Shown here one piece after another: positions 47,577-58,702 of a stretch of 64,000 bases of DNA. Under the pieces are notes generated by a model. The model did no database searches, was not told where the DNA came from, and was given only the letters and a program-made list of their open reading frames with translations. Every line of letters starts with the position of its first letter. Position 1 is the stretch's first letter. A program made the position numbers and the translations under genes. Source of the stretch: Dastarcus helophoroides (Eukaryota > Arthropoda > Insecta > Coleoptera > Bothrideridae); assembly GCA_028583605.1 (NCBI GenBank), contig CM053326.1:12362587-12426586 (forward strand). The letters run 5' to 3'.

Positions 47577-48099
47577 AACCGAGTATATTTAAAACAAATC
47601 AATCAATTTTTTCCCAAATTTGATTACATTGATAACTCTATCGACCTAAAATATTTTCAACCGCGCGGTGACCTTATCAGATGTAAATAAACTTAATAAC
47701 TTCTGCGATCTACGTTATTTTAAAAATATTACCCTTATTCTTGATTTATTTTGGTATTCACTTTTGAGTAACTTTTGTTGATACCTTTCTATATTTATTT
47801 TGATTTTCTCGAACCTTTTTTAATGCACTATGTTCCAAAAGTACTGAGATAGCAAAACGTCTGGAATGATAATTAGTTCTGGTACAATTCAGACATTCCC
47901 AAGAAAATTAATTCATTTCATAATTTTTGACGTACAAACAAATGCTCACATTTACCCGTCCTACTCTGCACAAGATCTCCCCATTTTTATGTTAAATTTT
48001 ACCAATAAGAGATACCTACACCCAAAGAACCATTGTATTTTGGGAAAAAGGGATAATATACCTATCTCTGTAAAGTATCTCTGAGTTTAGCTGGGATGG
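47577..48099. other. no recognisable gene
   Basis: AT-rich DNA with a 72-codon open frame (47866-48084) without recognisable similarity. Confidence 0.35.
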
Positions 48100-48440
48100 A
48101 ATTTACACCTGGAAACACAAAGGAATAAACCACACCACTATGTAGGCATGTAAAAAGGCCACGGGTAAAAACTGGGGCTTCGTTAAAAAGCCTAATTAAG
48201 ATCTGCTACAGGGCTTATGTGCACAACACCAACAGAAGCTCTAGTGGTACCGATTAATACACCTCCTCTAGATAAAGTTATAAAGTTAGAGGCCCAAATG
48301 ACGGCCTACAGACTTTCCCGCATTCCCAATGAATTACGATTGGGGCAACATTTATACGATTCTGAACTCAGATAAAAACTTGGAAAACCCAGAAACCGTG
48401 GTAGGCCAAAGAAATGTCGTTCATTATCACAGAAATATGA
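48100..48440 (+). pseudogene. non-LTR retrotransposon C-terminal fragment (R1/I-like)
   Basis: Across two frames the segment reads GHG then KTGASLKSLIKICYRAYV and TTPTEALVVPINTPPLDKVI, followed by KLEAQMTAYRLSRIPNE. Insect R1/I/LOA-type polyproteins have this order after the RT domain (a TTPT-ALE-LL-PPL block, then AEA-AYRL). It is a different lineage from the copies at 17552 and 48674. Stops and frameshifts are frequent. Confidence 0.5.
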
Positions 48441-48673
48441 GTCATTCGAGAGCTCTTGAAATTAACATAACACCACGTCGCTTAGTCTATATCTACACAA
48501 ATAGCCAAATAGCCGTGCAGTATTAAGGCTCCTATTTCAACCTCAGTGTGGGACTTAACAAATTTTGGAGCAGTCAACAATGTCGCACTTGCTTGGATGC
48601 TCAAGTTTAGCAACACACAGCAAAGAAGTAGCCCTGGAGCAGGCAAGAAGGGGCACTGCGAAAGTTCCCAATG

Positions 48674-51095
48674 AAGTTGAGGAACCCACAAGAATTCCTG
48701 ATGTAGTTACTTATCAACCTAACCTACCCGACCTTTTCCTTACAAATTCACCAAATTCGTATAAAATCTCTGTGACATCACCGCTTGGAAATTCGAATCA
48801 CAAGCTTGTAGCAGCCTCTCGCTCGCTTCATATACCATCTCCTTTCTAGACGCAGTCCCGTAGCGTTTGGCACTTTAACTCTGCAAGCTGGGAAGAATTA
48901 AGAGACTTCTTTGCATCTTTTTCATGGCAGGAAGCCTGCTTTAACTCAAACAACCCTTCCTTAGGAAATCTTGGTTGAGTATGCAGGCTGTCTCCTGCAA
49001 AAATCGCGCATATCTTCGTTGGCGAAATAATCCCTCAGTCGAGACTCGGACCATATTTGTAGATACACGAAATTCTTGTAAACAGGTTATTGATGAGGCA
49101 AAAAGTGATTTCGATCGTAAAATGCGTCAGAGGCTTATCAACTCTCCGAACGGTTTCAGGTCCTTTTGGAAATTTGCAAAGTCGATTTAAAAGAATTTTA
49201 CACCTACAAATTTTCTACCTTTACTCAATGAAAATAGCAATATTATTAATACTTTCAAGAAAAAGGCTGACACGTTAGCCTCAATTTTTGCTGAAAATTC
49301 CAATCTTGATTTTCGAAACGCAAAACATTCTATTCTTCCTAAGGATGGCACTTCGATGGCTGAAGTTAACTTCAGACAACACACAGTCAGGAAGATTCTC
49401 CTTGAGCTCGACATCTTTAAAGCTTCTGGCCTTAATGGCATTCCTACTATTGTTCTTAAGAAGTGCGCCCCAGAGTTGATTTCTGTTCTAAGCAAAGTGT
49501 TCATACTCTCTTACAACAAAGGTGTATTCCCAAACATCTGGAAATCTGCTAGTGTGCAGCCTGTTCCTAAAAAGGGAAAAAGGAATCTGGCTAACAACTA
49601 TCGCCCTATATCTTTGTTACTCGTTATATCTAAAATGATGGAAGAGGTTATCAACACCGAGATTCTCAAATATCTGAAGAAAAATAGAATCATCTCCGAC
49701 AGGCAATACGGTTTTAGACAACAACTTTCCACTGGCGATCTATTGGCATATGTTACTCATACCTGCAACTCAGCTATGGAAAAACACGGTGAGACTAGAA
49801 TTGTGGCACTGGATATCTCAAAGGCTTTCGACAGTGTCTGGCACTGATCTCTCCTAGCCAAATTAACATCTTATGGACTTCCTCCTGGAGTTTGTCATGT
49901 GATATCCAATTTTTTTGCTGACAGATCTCTTCAGGTCGTCGTCGATGGCATTTCATCCTAGCCCCTTGCGATTAACGCAGGGGTGCCTTAGGGGTCTGTT
50001 CTATCTCCTACTCTATTTCTGTTACACAGAAATGATCTCTTAGCTTCAACTTCTGATCCTATATACAGTTACGCAGATGAAAGTAACCTTGTGTCATCTT
50101 TTTTCTCCGACAAACCATTATCTCTCGCTGCTTCAAATCGATTAAGGGAACAGAAGATACAGACGATTAATCGGGATCTCAAAATTATTCTGGAATGGGG
50201 TAAGAACAATTTGGTCGAATTCAACGCTTCAAAAACTGAGGCCGGGGTTTTCTCTAAGAAAACATCAAGGGATAATGCAATAAATATACTAATGGATGGT
50301 AAAATCCTTTAGATGGAATCTAATCTATGTATCCTATTCAACGCTTCAAAAACTCAGGCCGGGGTTTTCTCTAACAAAACATCAAGAGATAATGCAACAA
50401 ACATACTAATGGATGGTGAAATCCTTTCGATGGGATCTAATCTATCTATCCTAGGAGTGAATGCGAGCATTAACTTCCGTTGGGACGATCATGTGCACGC
50501 CATTGCCAAATCCGCCTCTCAGAAGCTAGGCTTTCTTTTAAAGCTAAAAAGTACTTCACATCTCACCAGATATTCATACTATACAAAGCTCAAGTTAGGC
50601 CAACACTAGAATACTTGTTCTTATGTTTGGGTTCAGCCCCAAAACACACTTTAGCTTTCTTGGATTCAATTCAAAGAAAATCGATTCTCCTAATTGATGA
50701 CGAGAGTCAGACCGATTCTCTCGAAACACTAGAGCACGTGCGTATGGTTGGTGACTTGTCTTTTTTCTACAAGTACTATCATGGAAGATGCTCGCAGAAA
50801 CTAATAGGATTGATCCTCCCAAGGGCAAGATTCTTGAGGCTTACTAGACAGTCGGAGACAGAAAATTCCTGTGCGGTCTATCTTGACACATTGAAGACTT
50901 CTGTCTGCGGAGATTTTTTTTCTGTAGAACTTCCAACTTATGGAACCTGTTACCGAGAGGAAGTTTCCCCAAAAATTACAACCTATCCTTGTTTAAGAAA
51001 GCGGTTCATCGCCATCTATCCTTGTTTCCGCATCCTACTCGCAGTGCTTTGAAAGCATAATGGGGTTACCCTTTGCGAGTGAATTTAACTTAAAA
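48674..51095 (+). pseudogene. non-LTR retrotransposon ORF2 relic (Jockey/CR1-like), copy 3
   Basis: The copy is 5'-truncated within the endonuclease domain (VEEPTRIPDV, then SPLGNSNHKLV). It continues through the linker (VSCKNRAYLRWRNNP) and RT fingers (NNYRPISLLLVISKMMEE, YGFRQQLSTGDLLAY) to palm motif A (ALDISKAFDSVWH, about 49810-49847), where a stop follows. Motif C at about 50068 reads YADE instead of YADD, so a catalytic Asp is lost. A 117-bp tandem duplication (50221-50454) disrupts the region after it. The C-terminal block LYKAQVRPTLEY to the DESQTDSLETLEHVR segment lies at 50560-50720, with frameshifts. The 3' UTR ends TTTGCGAGTGAATTTAAC and a short A-tract. Compared with copy 1 it keeps the palm but lacks most of the endonuclease. 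Confidence 0.85.
50221..50454 (+). repeat. 117-bp tandem duplication inside retrotransposon copy 3
   Basis: The block starting TCAACGCTTCAAAAACT occurs at 50221 and again at 50338 with few differences. The other two copies have it once or not at all, so the duplication happened after this insertion. Confidence 0.85.
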
Positions 51096-51270
51096 AAACA
51101 GATCGTAAGTGTAGTATGTAGGTAAAAACATCGTATTAATAAACAACATCCAAGGGGCTCATTTGATATGTTGGAACAATGTAACCACTTGTAGGCAAGC
51201 AAGACTGCTGATGGACAAACTCTTGCACACAAAAGCTGAAGAACATGTTGCATTGAATAAAAGCAGTCTA

Positions 51271-52378
51271 ACAAGGAAAGGTCGCGAAGTGTCCGGCGCC
51301 GATTTTGCTAATTTTTGGATATGTTTTAGAGGACTAAAATCTAAGAGACACGTATTTTTTTTTATCGGCTGATAAAAGGTTATAAGGGTAGTTTTACCCC
51401 CTCAAAGTTGGGGCAAAAAATGCAGATTTTGCTGTTTCTCACATACCAAAAATGATATTTGAGTCGTTTTTTTTTCCAAAAGTTTTCTTTTGACGAGAAA
51501 TAAAAGAAAAACATTTTTTCAAAATTTTCCCACCCCCTCATGGGGACAAACTACCTCATTTAGAAGTTTTTTAAGCATAAAAATGGTAATTACGTCAGCA
51601 AAATTTTGAAAAAAGTAAATGTTATTTTATGCACCAAAACTAATTTTACCTGTTTTTGGATTTTGTCGAAAAAAAATTTTTTGGGGGGTAAACACCACTT
51701 ACACGAATACGTATATGATAGGATGTATTTTTATTATTTTTGTTTTATTTTTTTTTCTGAAGGGATTTCATAAGGGATAATTTACCCCTATCAGGAGGGG
51801 TGGGGTTAAAAGAATTTAGTAAACTTTTCTTTTGGTGTACATAGATAGTAGAGGGATCATAATAATCTCGAATTTTCCAGTTTTTTAAGTAGGTAGCTCA
51901 CCATCCCATAAGGGAAAAGTGGAGGTTAGGGATGAGGGGTCACCGAAAAAATCTTAAAAACATTATTTTTTTAGTTCCTCGTCGAAATATTTCGTTTCAG
52001 AAAAAATAAAACAAAAATCATAAAAATACATCCTATCATATACGTATTCGTGTAAGTGGTGTTTACCCCCCAAAAAAATATTGTTCGACAAAATCCAAAA
52101 ACAGATAAAATTAGTTTTGGTGCATAAAATAACATATATTTTTTTCAAAATTTTGCTGACGTAATTACCATTTTAATGATTAAAAAACTTCTAAATGGGG
52201 TAGTTTGCCCCCATGAGGGGGGTGGGAAAATTTTGAAAAACTTTTTTTCTTTTATTTCTCGTTAAAGCAAAACTTTTGGAAAAAGAAACCACTCGAATAT
52301 CATTTTTGGTATGTGAGAAACAGCAAAATCTGCATTTTTTGTCCCAACTTTGACGGACACTTCGAGACCTTTCCTTGT
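51271..52378. mobile_element. fold-back element, ~420-bp arms
   Basis: The left arm begins ACAAGGAAAGGTCGCGAAGT and the right arm ends ACTTCGAGACCTTTCCTTGT. Inner blocks such as ACACGAATACGTATATGATA and GCTGACGTAATTACCATTTT confirm pairing over most of the length, around a ~180-bp centre (about 51780-51960). The left arm has an extra ~105 bp (about 51300-51405) that the right arm lacks. No protein and no clear target duplication are seen. Confidence 0.8.
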
Positions 52379-53436
52379 AAGTAAAACACTTGCTCTGCTT
52401 ACAGGACCTGGAAGCTTTAAAGGAATCTCGTTAAACTCAACTAGTAAGAAAGCAACGGATGACAACTGTATGGGACTGAAAGAGGAACAAGTTTACACAT
52501 TGTGTGTGCTTGTTTAAACCTTGCCAAATACAGAAATATTCAAGATACAAGATATTCTGGCAAATGAATTTTAATACTAGAAGTCCTGGAAAGAATGAGT
52601 GTAAGACTGTAAAGGCCGCGATATACAGAGATGACCGGAAGTATGGAATAAAATTCAAATCTTTTGAATGAGTTAATTTTCTCTAAAACGCCAAGATACA
52701 TTAACTGATTTAACTTTTACCATCTTCTGGTCACATAATAATTAATTTTTCTTCGACCCCTTAATCCCTAGCTATCCCTTCTTTTTTTCTCAAATTGAAA
52801 CAGGGAAACATAAAACTTGTTTATTTGATATGGCTGGATTCGGTTTTCTATAAGTTTTTCAAGAAGACCCTCATGCCTGGTGTTTTCCTTTGAAAAAAAA
52901 AAAAAATAGAAGTAGCTGGGGGTTAGGGTCTTAAAGGAAAATTGGTTATTTTATAACCGAAAGATGGGACAAAAATAAAGATCACTTAACGTGTTTAAAG
53001 AAAATTAATTCATTTAAAAGATATGAATTTTATTCCGTACTTCTGGCCATCCTTGTATAATACTGACTGAGACTCAAACAAACTTGTGAAAGTTGCATAG
53101 AAAAAATTTTAAAAATATAATAAAATAAAATAAAGCTTAATCGATCCCTATATAGTGGAAGATTTACCTAAGGTTAAAATAATTTTTAATATAGCGGACA
53201 ATGTTTGTGGAGACATCATGCCGTTTTGTTTATAACACATGTCTTGTATATTTATCAGCAAGTATTTCATTAAGAATTTATAAACTCTATCAGCAATAAA
53301 TAAAAAGAAAACCCTTTTTTTATAAAACCACAAGTTCCGAAGTTTGCTGGTTTATTTGAGCAGGTTTTGTTTTAGAGTATCATCTGCGAGGTAAAAGTTA
53401 ATATAATATTAACATATTTTGTCCTCTATTTATGTA
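52379..53436. other. no recognisable gene
   Basis: AT-rich DNA. Short open frames (52437-52658, 53148-53333) have no recognised similarity. Confidence 0.35.
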
Positions 53437-53719
53437 AAGGGTGACAATTCGAAAAGTAGCAATCGAGAATATCTCTTAGACAAAAATCGCTATCAACAAG
53501 ATCTGAAACACACATCGGGGATTGGAGGGGGAAGCAAAATGAAGTACTTTTTGGATCACCTTGCCTCATCCCTTAGGGGATAGCCGCCCCAATATATTTT
53601 TTTAAATATGAACCTACCTTGTTTGGCACATTGTTGAAAAGCTCGTTGCTTTCTCTTTACAGTCTTATAGCAAAATCTTAAATCGTGCAATTAGTTTTTG
53701 CAATATCGATGTTTAAATT

Positions 53720-54183
53720 GTAGCAGACAGCGGATACCGAGAGGGTACGTTATGGTAAATGAATGAGTAGAGTTGAGAGTAGTGGTGGCGATGGCTCCGT
53801 GGTTAGAGGAGCCTGGCCTGTAACGTGAGGGTCCTGGGTCCTGGGTTCGACTCCCAGTCGCTGATCACATATTTTTAACTCTACTACAGTTTCAGAAGTG
53901 GGATTAGGGATCCACCTGACAGCATAGCATTTATGTTTATGTATTATGTTTACCGAGGTGTCGGATTACGGCCGACAGCCGAGGAAGGCTGTGTTGTCAG
54001 GAATGGGCGAGTTGTAGCAGACAGCGGATAACGAGAGGGTACCGTTATGTAAAATGAAGGAGTAGAGTTGAGAGTAGTGGTGGCGATGGCTTCGTGGTTA
54101 AAGCAGCCTAGAATGTAACGTGACGGTCCTGGGTCCTGGGTTCGACTCCCAGACGCTGATTACATGTTTTTAAATCTACTACA
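53720..54183 (+). repeat. tRNA-derived SINE-like repeat, two copies 294 bp apart
   Basis: Two copies start GTAGCAGACAGCGGATA at 53720 and 54014. Each has RNA polymerase III promoter boxes: A-box-like TGGCTCCGTGG (53792-53802) and TGGCTTCGTGG (54087-54097), and perfect B boxes GGTTCGACTCC (53844-53854 and 54139-54149). The T arm CTGGGTTCGACTCCCAG folds cleanly and GCTC/GAGC supports a D arm in the first copy. The anticodon arm is not convincing, so these are tRNA-derived repeats rather than tRNA genes. Unit ends carry TGTAG-AGA and TCTACTACA, a short inverted pair. Confidence 0.7.
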
Positions 54184-54643
54184 AAATTAAGCAACACTTT
54201 AGAAAACTAATAACTTTGATTCTCTTAGGCAAAAAAATTGTGTCATAAAAGTTTTAAATACACATCGGAGAAACCAAAGAATGTGTTTTTTGACTCATTT
54301 TTCCACCCATCTCGTCATAGAGGCTACCCGCCCCTATTAATTCTTCTAAATTAAAAACCACTTCCTGTAATACCGCGTCGGAAAGGTTTGTCAGCTTCTC
54401 CAGGTCTGTAAAAAGAAATAAAAAACCTTTCCAACTACGTATAATACAAGGTGATATTTAAAAAAAAAACGCATTTATTTGGTTTTGCTGATGTGCGTTT
54501 TAGGATTTTTATGTGAAATTTTTTTTCTGTAAAGATAGTTAAAATCACTAGTTTTCAAAAAATGTTGCTTGCACTAAGGGGCGAGGAAGGGAGAATCAAA
54601 AAGTACTTCATTTTGGTTCCCCCTCCAATTCCCCGATATGTAT

Positions 54644-55000
54644 TGTTGCGGTCTTATCGGTTCGAATGATTATTACGCTGTGAATTATAACCACTTTATT
54701 TCTAAACTGAACTCGGAACACTACAACTGCAATTCACTAACACTGGTTATTGACTTTCAACTACTAATTCACTAATTAACTACACTGACTTCTTCTAACT
54801 GACTCGAGGAAATGGCGACCGCCTTATATAGTTTTCGCTACCGGGTTCTAGAAAAATTCAGCCGATAAGGCTTATCGTTTGCCGAAATTTCTGGAACGCT
54901 TATCTCCCGTTTGCCTCATTATCGCGGCCGCATTCCCTTATCAGATCTTTCTAGAAAATTTTCTTACATACTTAAATTCTATAATTTACATTTCGTTACA
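54644..55000 (-). mobile_element. solo LTR 2 of the same LTR retrotransposon family
   Basis: Read on the minus strand it starts TGTAACGAAATG and ends ACCGCAACA, flanked by the 4-bp duplication GTAT (54640-54643 and 55001-55004). It aligns with LTR 1 throughout, including the TATA region (complement of 54823-54830), the CTCGAGTCAGT initiator zone and three heat-shock-like motifs. It lies in the right arm of the fold-back element at 53437-55075, so it is the younger insertion. Confidence 0.85.
54846..54956 (-). promoter_or_regulatory. heat-shock-element-like cluster in LTR 2
   Basis: TTCTAGAA (54949-54956), the three-unit site (complement GAAATTTCTGGAA, 54884-54896) and TTCTAGAA (54846-54853) keep the order and spacing seen in LTR 1. 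Flanking bases differ between the two LTRs, which suggests, weakly with two copies, that these motifs are constrained. Confidence 0.55.
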
Positions 55001-55075
55001 GTATTTTAGTTTGTAATGATAGCATTTTTTGTCTAGGAGATATTCTCGAATGCTACTTTTCAACATTTCACCCTG

Positions 55076-55495
55076 TATATGTAGGTACAATATAATTTTG
55101 CTTTTTAGATTGTTATTGTCGACTGTTTAAAATTTACTCCATTTATTTCAACATTAAGACGGTACCAAACTGATCCAGAGAAGTTTATATCAAATGAAAA
55201 TTTCCTTTAAAGAAGACTTAATTGTTATTGATTCCATTATGTATAGAAACTACAGTTTTTTACTTATTCTGATAAGACTTGGGCTGTGTTTAAAGGGAAA
55301 CTAAAATATCAGTGATACAATAGTAGACTGGGAGACTAGGCTACTTATCCTTCCAATTTTCCTTATATGTAATATGCCAGTTACCACTCTCCAGGGTCTC
55401 CTCCACCCTGAGTACTGCAGTAGCGTAGCAAATTAAAATTAACCATTTGGATAGCTTTCCAATCTTCCGGTATTCATAAGACAAAAGTTTATTTT
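55076..55495. other. no recognisable gene
   Basis: A 61-codon minus frame (55341-55526) starting MLRYPFYEDTQNK is open but not recognised; it overlaps the start of the duplication that follows. Confidence 0.3.
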
Positions 55496-56252
55496 GGGTA
55501 TCTTCGTAAAAGGGGTATCTAAGCATATTTGAGTATTTCTTTCTACAAAAGAAACAACCAATACAAGTGAAATAATACGAGCAACTTGGTATGTATAATA
55601 TAAATGTTTGTATAACTTTTGTCGTGTTAAGAAAGATTTTTTATTTTATTACTTTCCTGCAAAATAATTTAAAAAAACCAGGTCAAAACCGAACGAAAAA
55701 GAAAAAAAAGAAAAGATAGAAACTTTTTTCATTGGGATTTAAAGACGTATTTATTAGATGTTACTTAGAAAGCTAACAAAAATATTAGTAATTAATTGTA
55801 TAGTGGTGATATAAGTAAATACCTAACAATTTAAATTAGTTTTACTTGAGAAAATTAAATGTGTTAAGGACTACAGTTTATTTTGTGTATCTTCGTAAAA
55901 GGGCTATCTAAGCATGTTTGAGTATTTCTTTCTACAAAAGAAACAACTAATACAAGTGAAATAATACGAGCAACTTGGTATGTATAATATAAATGTTTGT
56001 ATAACTTATGTTGTGTTAAGAAAGATTTTATATTTTATTACCTTTCTGCAAAATGACTAAAAAAACCAGGTCAAAACCGAACGAAAAAGAAAAAAAAGAA
56101 AAGATAGAAACATTTTCATTGGGACGTACTTATTAGATGTTCCTTAGAATGCTAACAAAAATATTAGTAATTAATTGTATATTGGTGTTATAAGTATATA
56201 TACCTAACAATTTGAATTAGTTTTACTTGACAAAATTAAATCTGTTAAGGAT
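55496..56252. repeat. 379-bp tandem duplication
   Basis: Two adjacent copies (55496-55874 and 55875-about 56252) share long blocks such as ATCTTCGTAAAAGGG, AATAATACGAGCAACTTGG and AACCAGGTCAAAACCGAACG. Divergence is limited to point changes and small indels. No open frame spans the unit. Confidence 0.85.
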
Positions 56253-56820
56253 TTTATCATACGTTTGCATTCGATGGTTTTACGTCTTGAGCTTATAAAG
56301 ATTATATTACATAGTATCTAGAAAAGCGAATTTCTGCCTCAAGCTAAATACATTACAATACATATCTCAAACCATCACTGGATTACTTGCAACAATTGTA
56401 ACTTTTATAGTAAACAATGGCAATCTTGTTATTGGTAATCTAGCTTATCTATGGCAAATTGTTTCGAAGGTTGTAGCAAAATTAGTTACCTTAGAAGTAA
56501 ACACTTAGACACTTACAATAATTTAATTCTTGGTAATGTCGAATCTGTGACAACAAAATATTAGATTGCGGAAAATTTGTGAGAGTTTCATTTTTACATG
56601 ACAAAGGATAAAACATATTTTCTTAAAACAGTGTTTTTGCCTCATAATGATTTGAAGATGTAATTTATATCAAAGGGCAATTTTATGGATACTATTTTCA
56701 TGAATGCTTCTTTAGGACACTTTAAAATAGAAACAATCATAGGTATTGCTTTATATGTATGCAGGGTGTCCTAAGCCATAATTTTATTAATTTTAAACAT
56801 GTCCCTATTTAGTAAAGTCG
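56253..56820. other. no recognisable gene
   Basis: AT-rich DNA. A TATGCAGGGTGTCC block at about 56758 resembles the ends of the TATA-flanked elements but has no partner that I can pair confidently. Confidence 0.3.
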
Positions 56821-56828
56821 TAGAATTT

Positions 56829-57062
56829 GAAAAATTGAAATACAGTACGTGTCCCGTAAAACCAAGAAAGATTAAAAAACACAACAAACGTTGATCTAAC
56901 GCGTTTCGGCAGCCAAACTGTTATCTTCAGAGAGATACTGGCAGTCGAAACGCGTTAGAGCAAGTTTGTTCTGTTTTTTAATCTTTCTTGGTTTCAGGGG
57001 ACAAGTTCTGTATTTCAATTTTTGAAGATAACCAAGAACCAGTCCGTTCCACAAAAAAAAAA
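56829..57062. mobile_element. family 1 retroposon, full-length copy with 8-bp target duplication
   Basis: TAGAATTT flanks the copy (56821-56828 and 57063-57070). It ends CCGTTCCAC followed by a run of about ten A, a poly(A)-like tail. The hammerhead-like core is best kept on the minus strand: CTGAAGA (complement of 56924-56930), stem I AGAG (56931-56934) against ATCT (56894-56897), and GAAAC plus GCGTT (complement of 56898-56907). Stem II has only three clean pairs here. The opposite arm has lost the CUGANGA box. Confidence 0.8.
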
Positions 57063-57070
57063 TAGAATTT

Positions 57071-57609
57071 CAAAAGAAAATATTATTCAGCCATTTAAAA
57101 GGCGGACCACTCAACCGATAAATCTCTCTAATAGCTCTAAAAAAAGTTCCTTAAGCAGCAATATTTACAAGTCTATAGGTTAACTGACGCTTATTACGTT
57201 ATCACTCACCTGGTACGTTCATGAGGCAGATTGAATAGAGCCAATAAAGCTAACTAAAACAATAAAGTTTTACGTATTTTTTATGATATCATTATTTCTG
57301 TGGTTTCAGGGTAAAACTGCTTAAGTCAACTTTTTGAGAAAATGGGCTTATGCCACTGCTGCATGTTAAACTTCACGCCTCTGGGGCTACGAAATATTTT
57401 AAGTGCTCCGTCTATGAAATAAAAGAAATCCATACATGCATTCTTAATTTTTTATTATTTATTAAAATACCAGCAAATTTTCTTTTGGCAATATCTCAAA
57501 TATTTCCATATATATGAAATTTTTTTGCAATGAATACTTCTTTAGGCGCGCTAAGCGACTAAAGATAGTGGAAAAAATTATGGTATTGCCACATATATGC
57601 AGTCACCTA
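57071..57609. other. no recognisable gene
   Basis: AT-rich interval before the pogo element, with no supportable feature. Confidence 0.35.
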
Positions 57610-58702
57610 TAGAGTAAAGTACCCCAAATTTAACCCCCTAAATTTTTCTACCTTATTAAACTCTTAGCGCCACCTGCGTTAAGCAGCTGAATCTATGTGT
57701 GTAGATGAAGTAAGCTCAGCAATGTTTTAATAATTTCCGTCAGAATTCAGCAATTTTCCGCCTGTGTGTGTTGGGGATAGTTTTCGCATAAAACTTGATC
57801 TAAGTCTCTAAGAGAATTTTGATATTCTGTTAAAGGAAGGAACATTTTTATAATTGTCACTAAAATTGCCCTAGTTTTTTGCGCTAGTTTTTTGCGAGTA
57901 TTTAAAATTTATGTATTTAGAAACGTAAGGTTATAATATGTATTTTATTGACAGTTTCCCAATTTGAACCATAAACGCTTGCCTAAATTGAACCTCAAAT
58001 TAGACAACTTTTGTCTGCTTTACAAGCTTCCAAATGGTCTGGTCCTTTTTGCAAATGTCAAAAGAGGAAAATTAGGAAAAATGGTCGGCGTCAGATTAGG
58101 AACTAGCGCTAATAGCGTACAATGAGGGGAAAATAGGTCTAAATAAATGCAGTAACGATTATGGAATACCTAAATCGACGTTACTTCGGCATATTCGAGA
58201 GTCAAACAAGGTAGCCAAAAGTTGTATTAAATTATTGGGCAGGAACCCTATTTTCAATACTACTTTAGAAGAATTGTTGTCGAACCATATTATTAAACTC
58301 TCAGAATCTCTTTTCCGACTCACTGTAAAATATGATCGAATTCTTACTTAGATGCTCTGTTACTGGCACGAGAAAATGAAATTGTTATGGTGCAGTTGCC
58401 AGGTCATACGGCGCATCGTCTGTAACCATTTGACCGTTCTTTTTTCAAACCAATGGAGGTGTATTACACCCAAGCATTGGAAAAATTGTTAAGGACTAAT
58501 CTTGAACAGAGAGTGTAACAGTAGCAAGTGGCTTCATTATTAAATGAAGCTTATGGAAAGACGGCAACGAGAGAAAATGCCATTAATGGATTTAGGGCAT
58601 CTGGAGTATTGCCAGTAGATAGATATGTTTTTCAAGATTCGGATTTTGCTGGATCCGTAGTTCTTAAGCCTGAACCAAATAAAGTTCAAAATAATGGCGA
58701 AC

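Larger units (their letters stand above)
53437..55075. mobile_element. fold-back element with nested SINE-like repeat and solo LTR
   Basis: The left end (AAGGGTGACAATTCGAAAAG, then GAGAATATCTCTTAGAC) is answered on the right by GTCTAGGAGATATTCTCGAA and CACCCTG (ending 55075). Inner arms share TCGGGGATTGGAGGGGGAA with TTCCCCCTCCAATTCCCCGA. Flanks are TGTA and TATA. Solo LTR 2 interrupts the right arm; removing it restores the arm pairing. A tRNA-like tandem repeat sits in the centre. Confidence 0.75.

Noticed and set aside
53786..54165. Two possible tRNA genes
   Set aside because: The B boxes and T arms are good but the anticodon arm does not fold properly and the copies sit in a 294-bp repeat; SINE-like is the better call.
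55341..55526. 61-codon minus frame with balanced amino-acid use, possible exon
   Set aside because: No similarity that I recognise and no convincing flanking exon, so it is left uncalled.
55496..56252. Pair of LTRs or CRISPR-like direct repeats
   Set aside because: The two copies are directly adjacent, without TG...CA ends, spacers or target duplication; a simple tandem duplication explains them.
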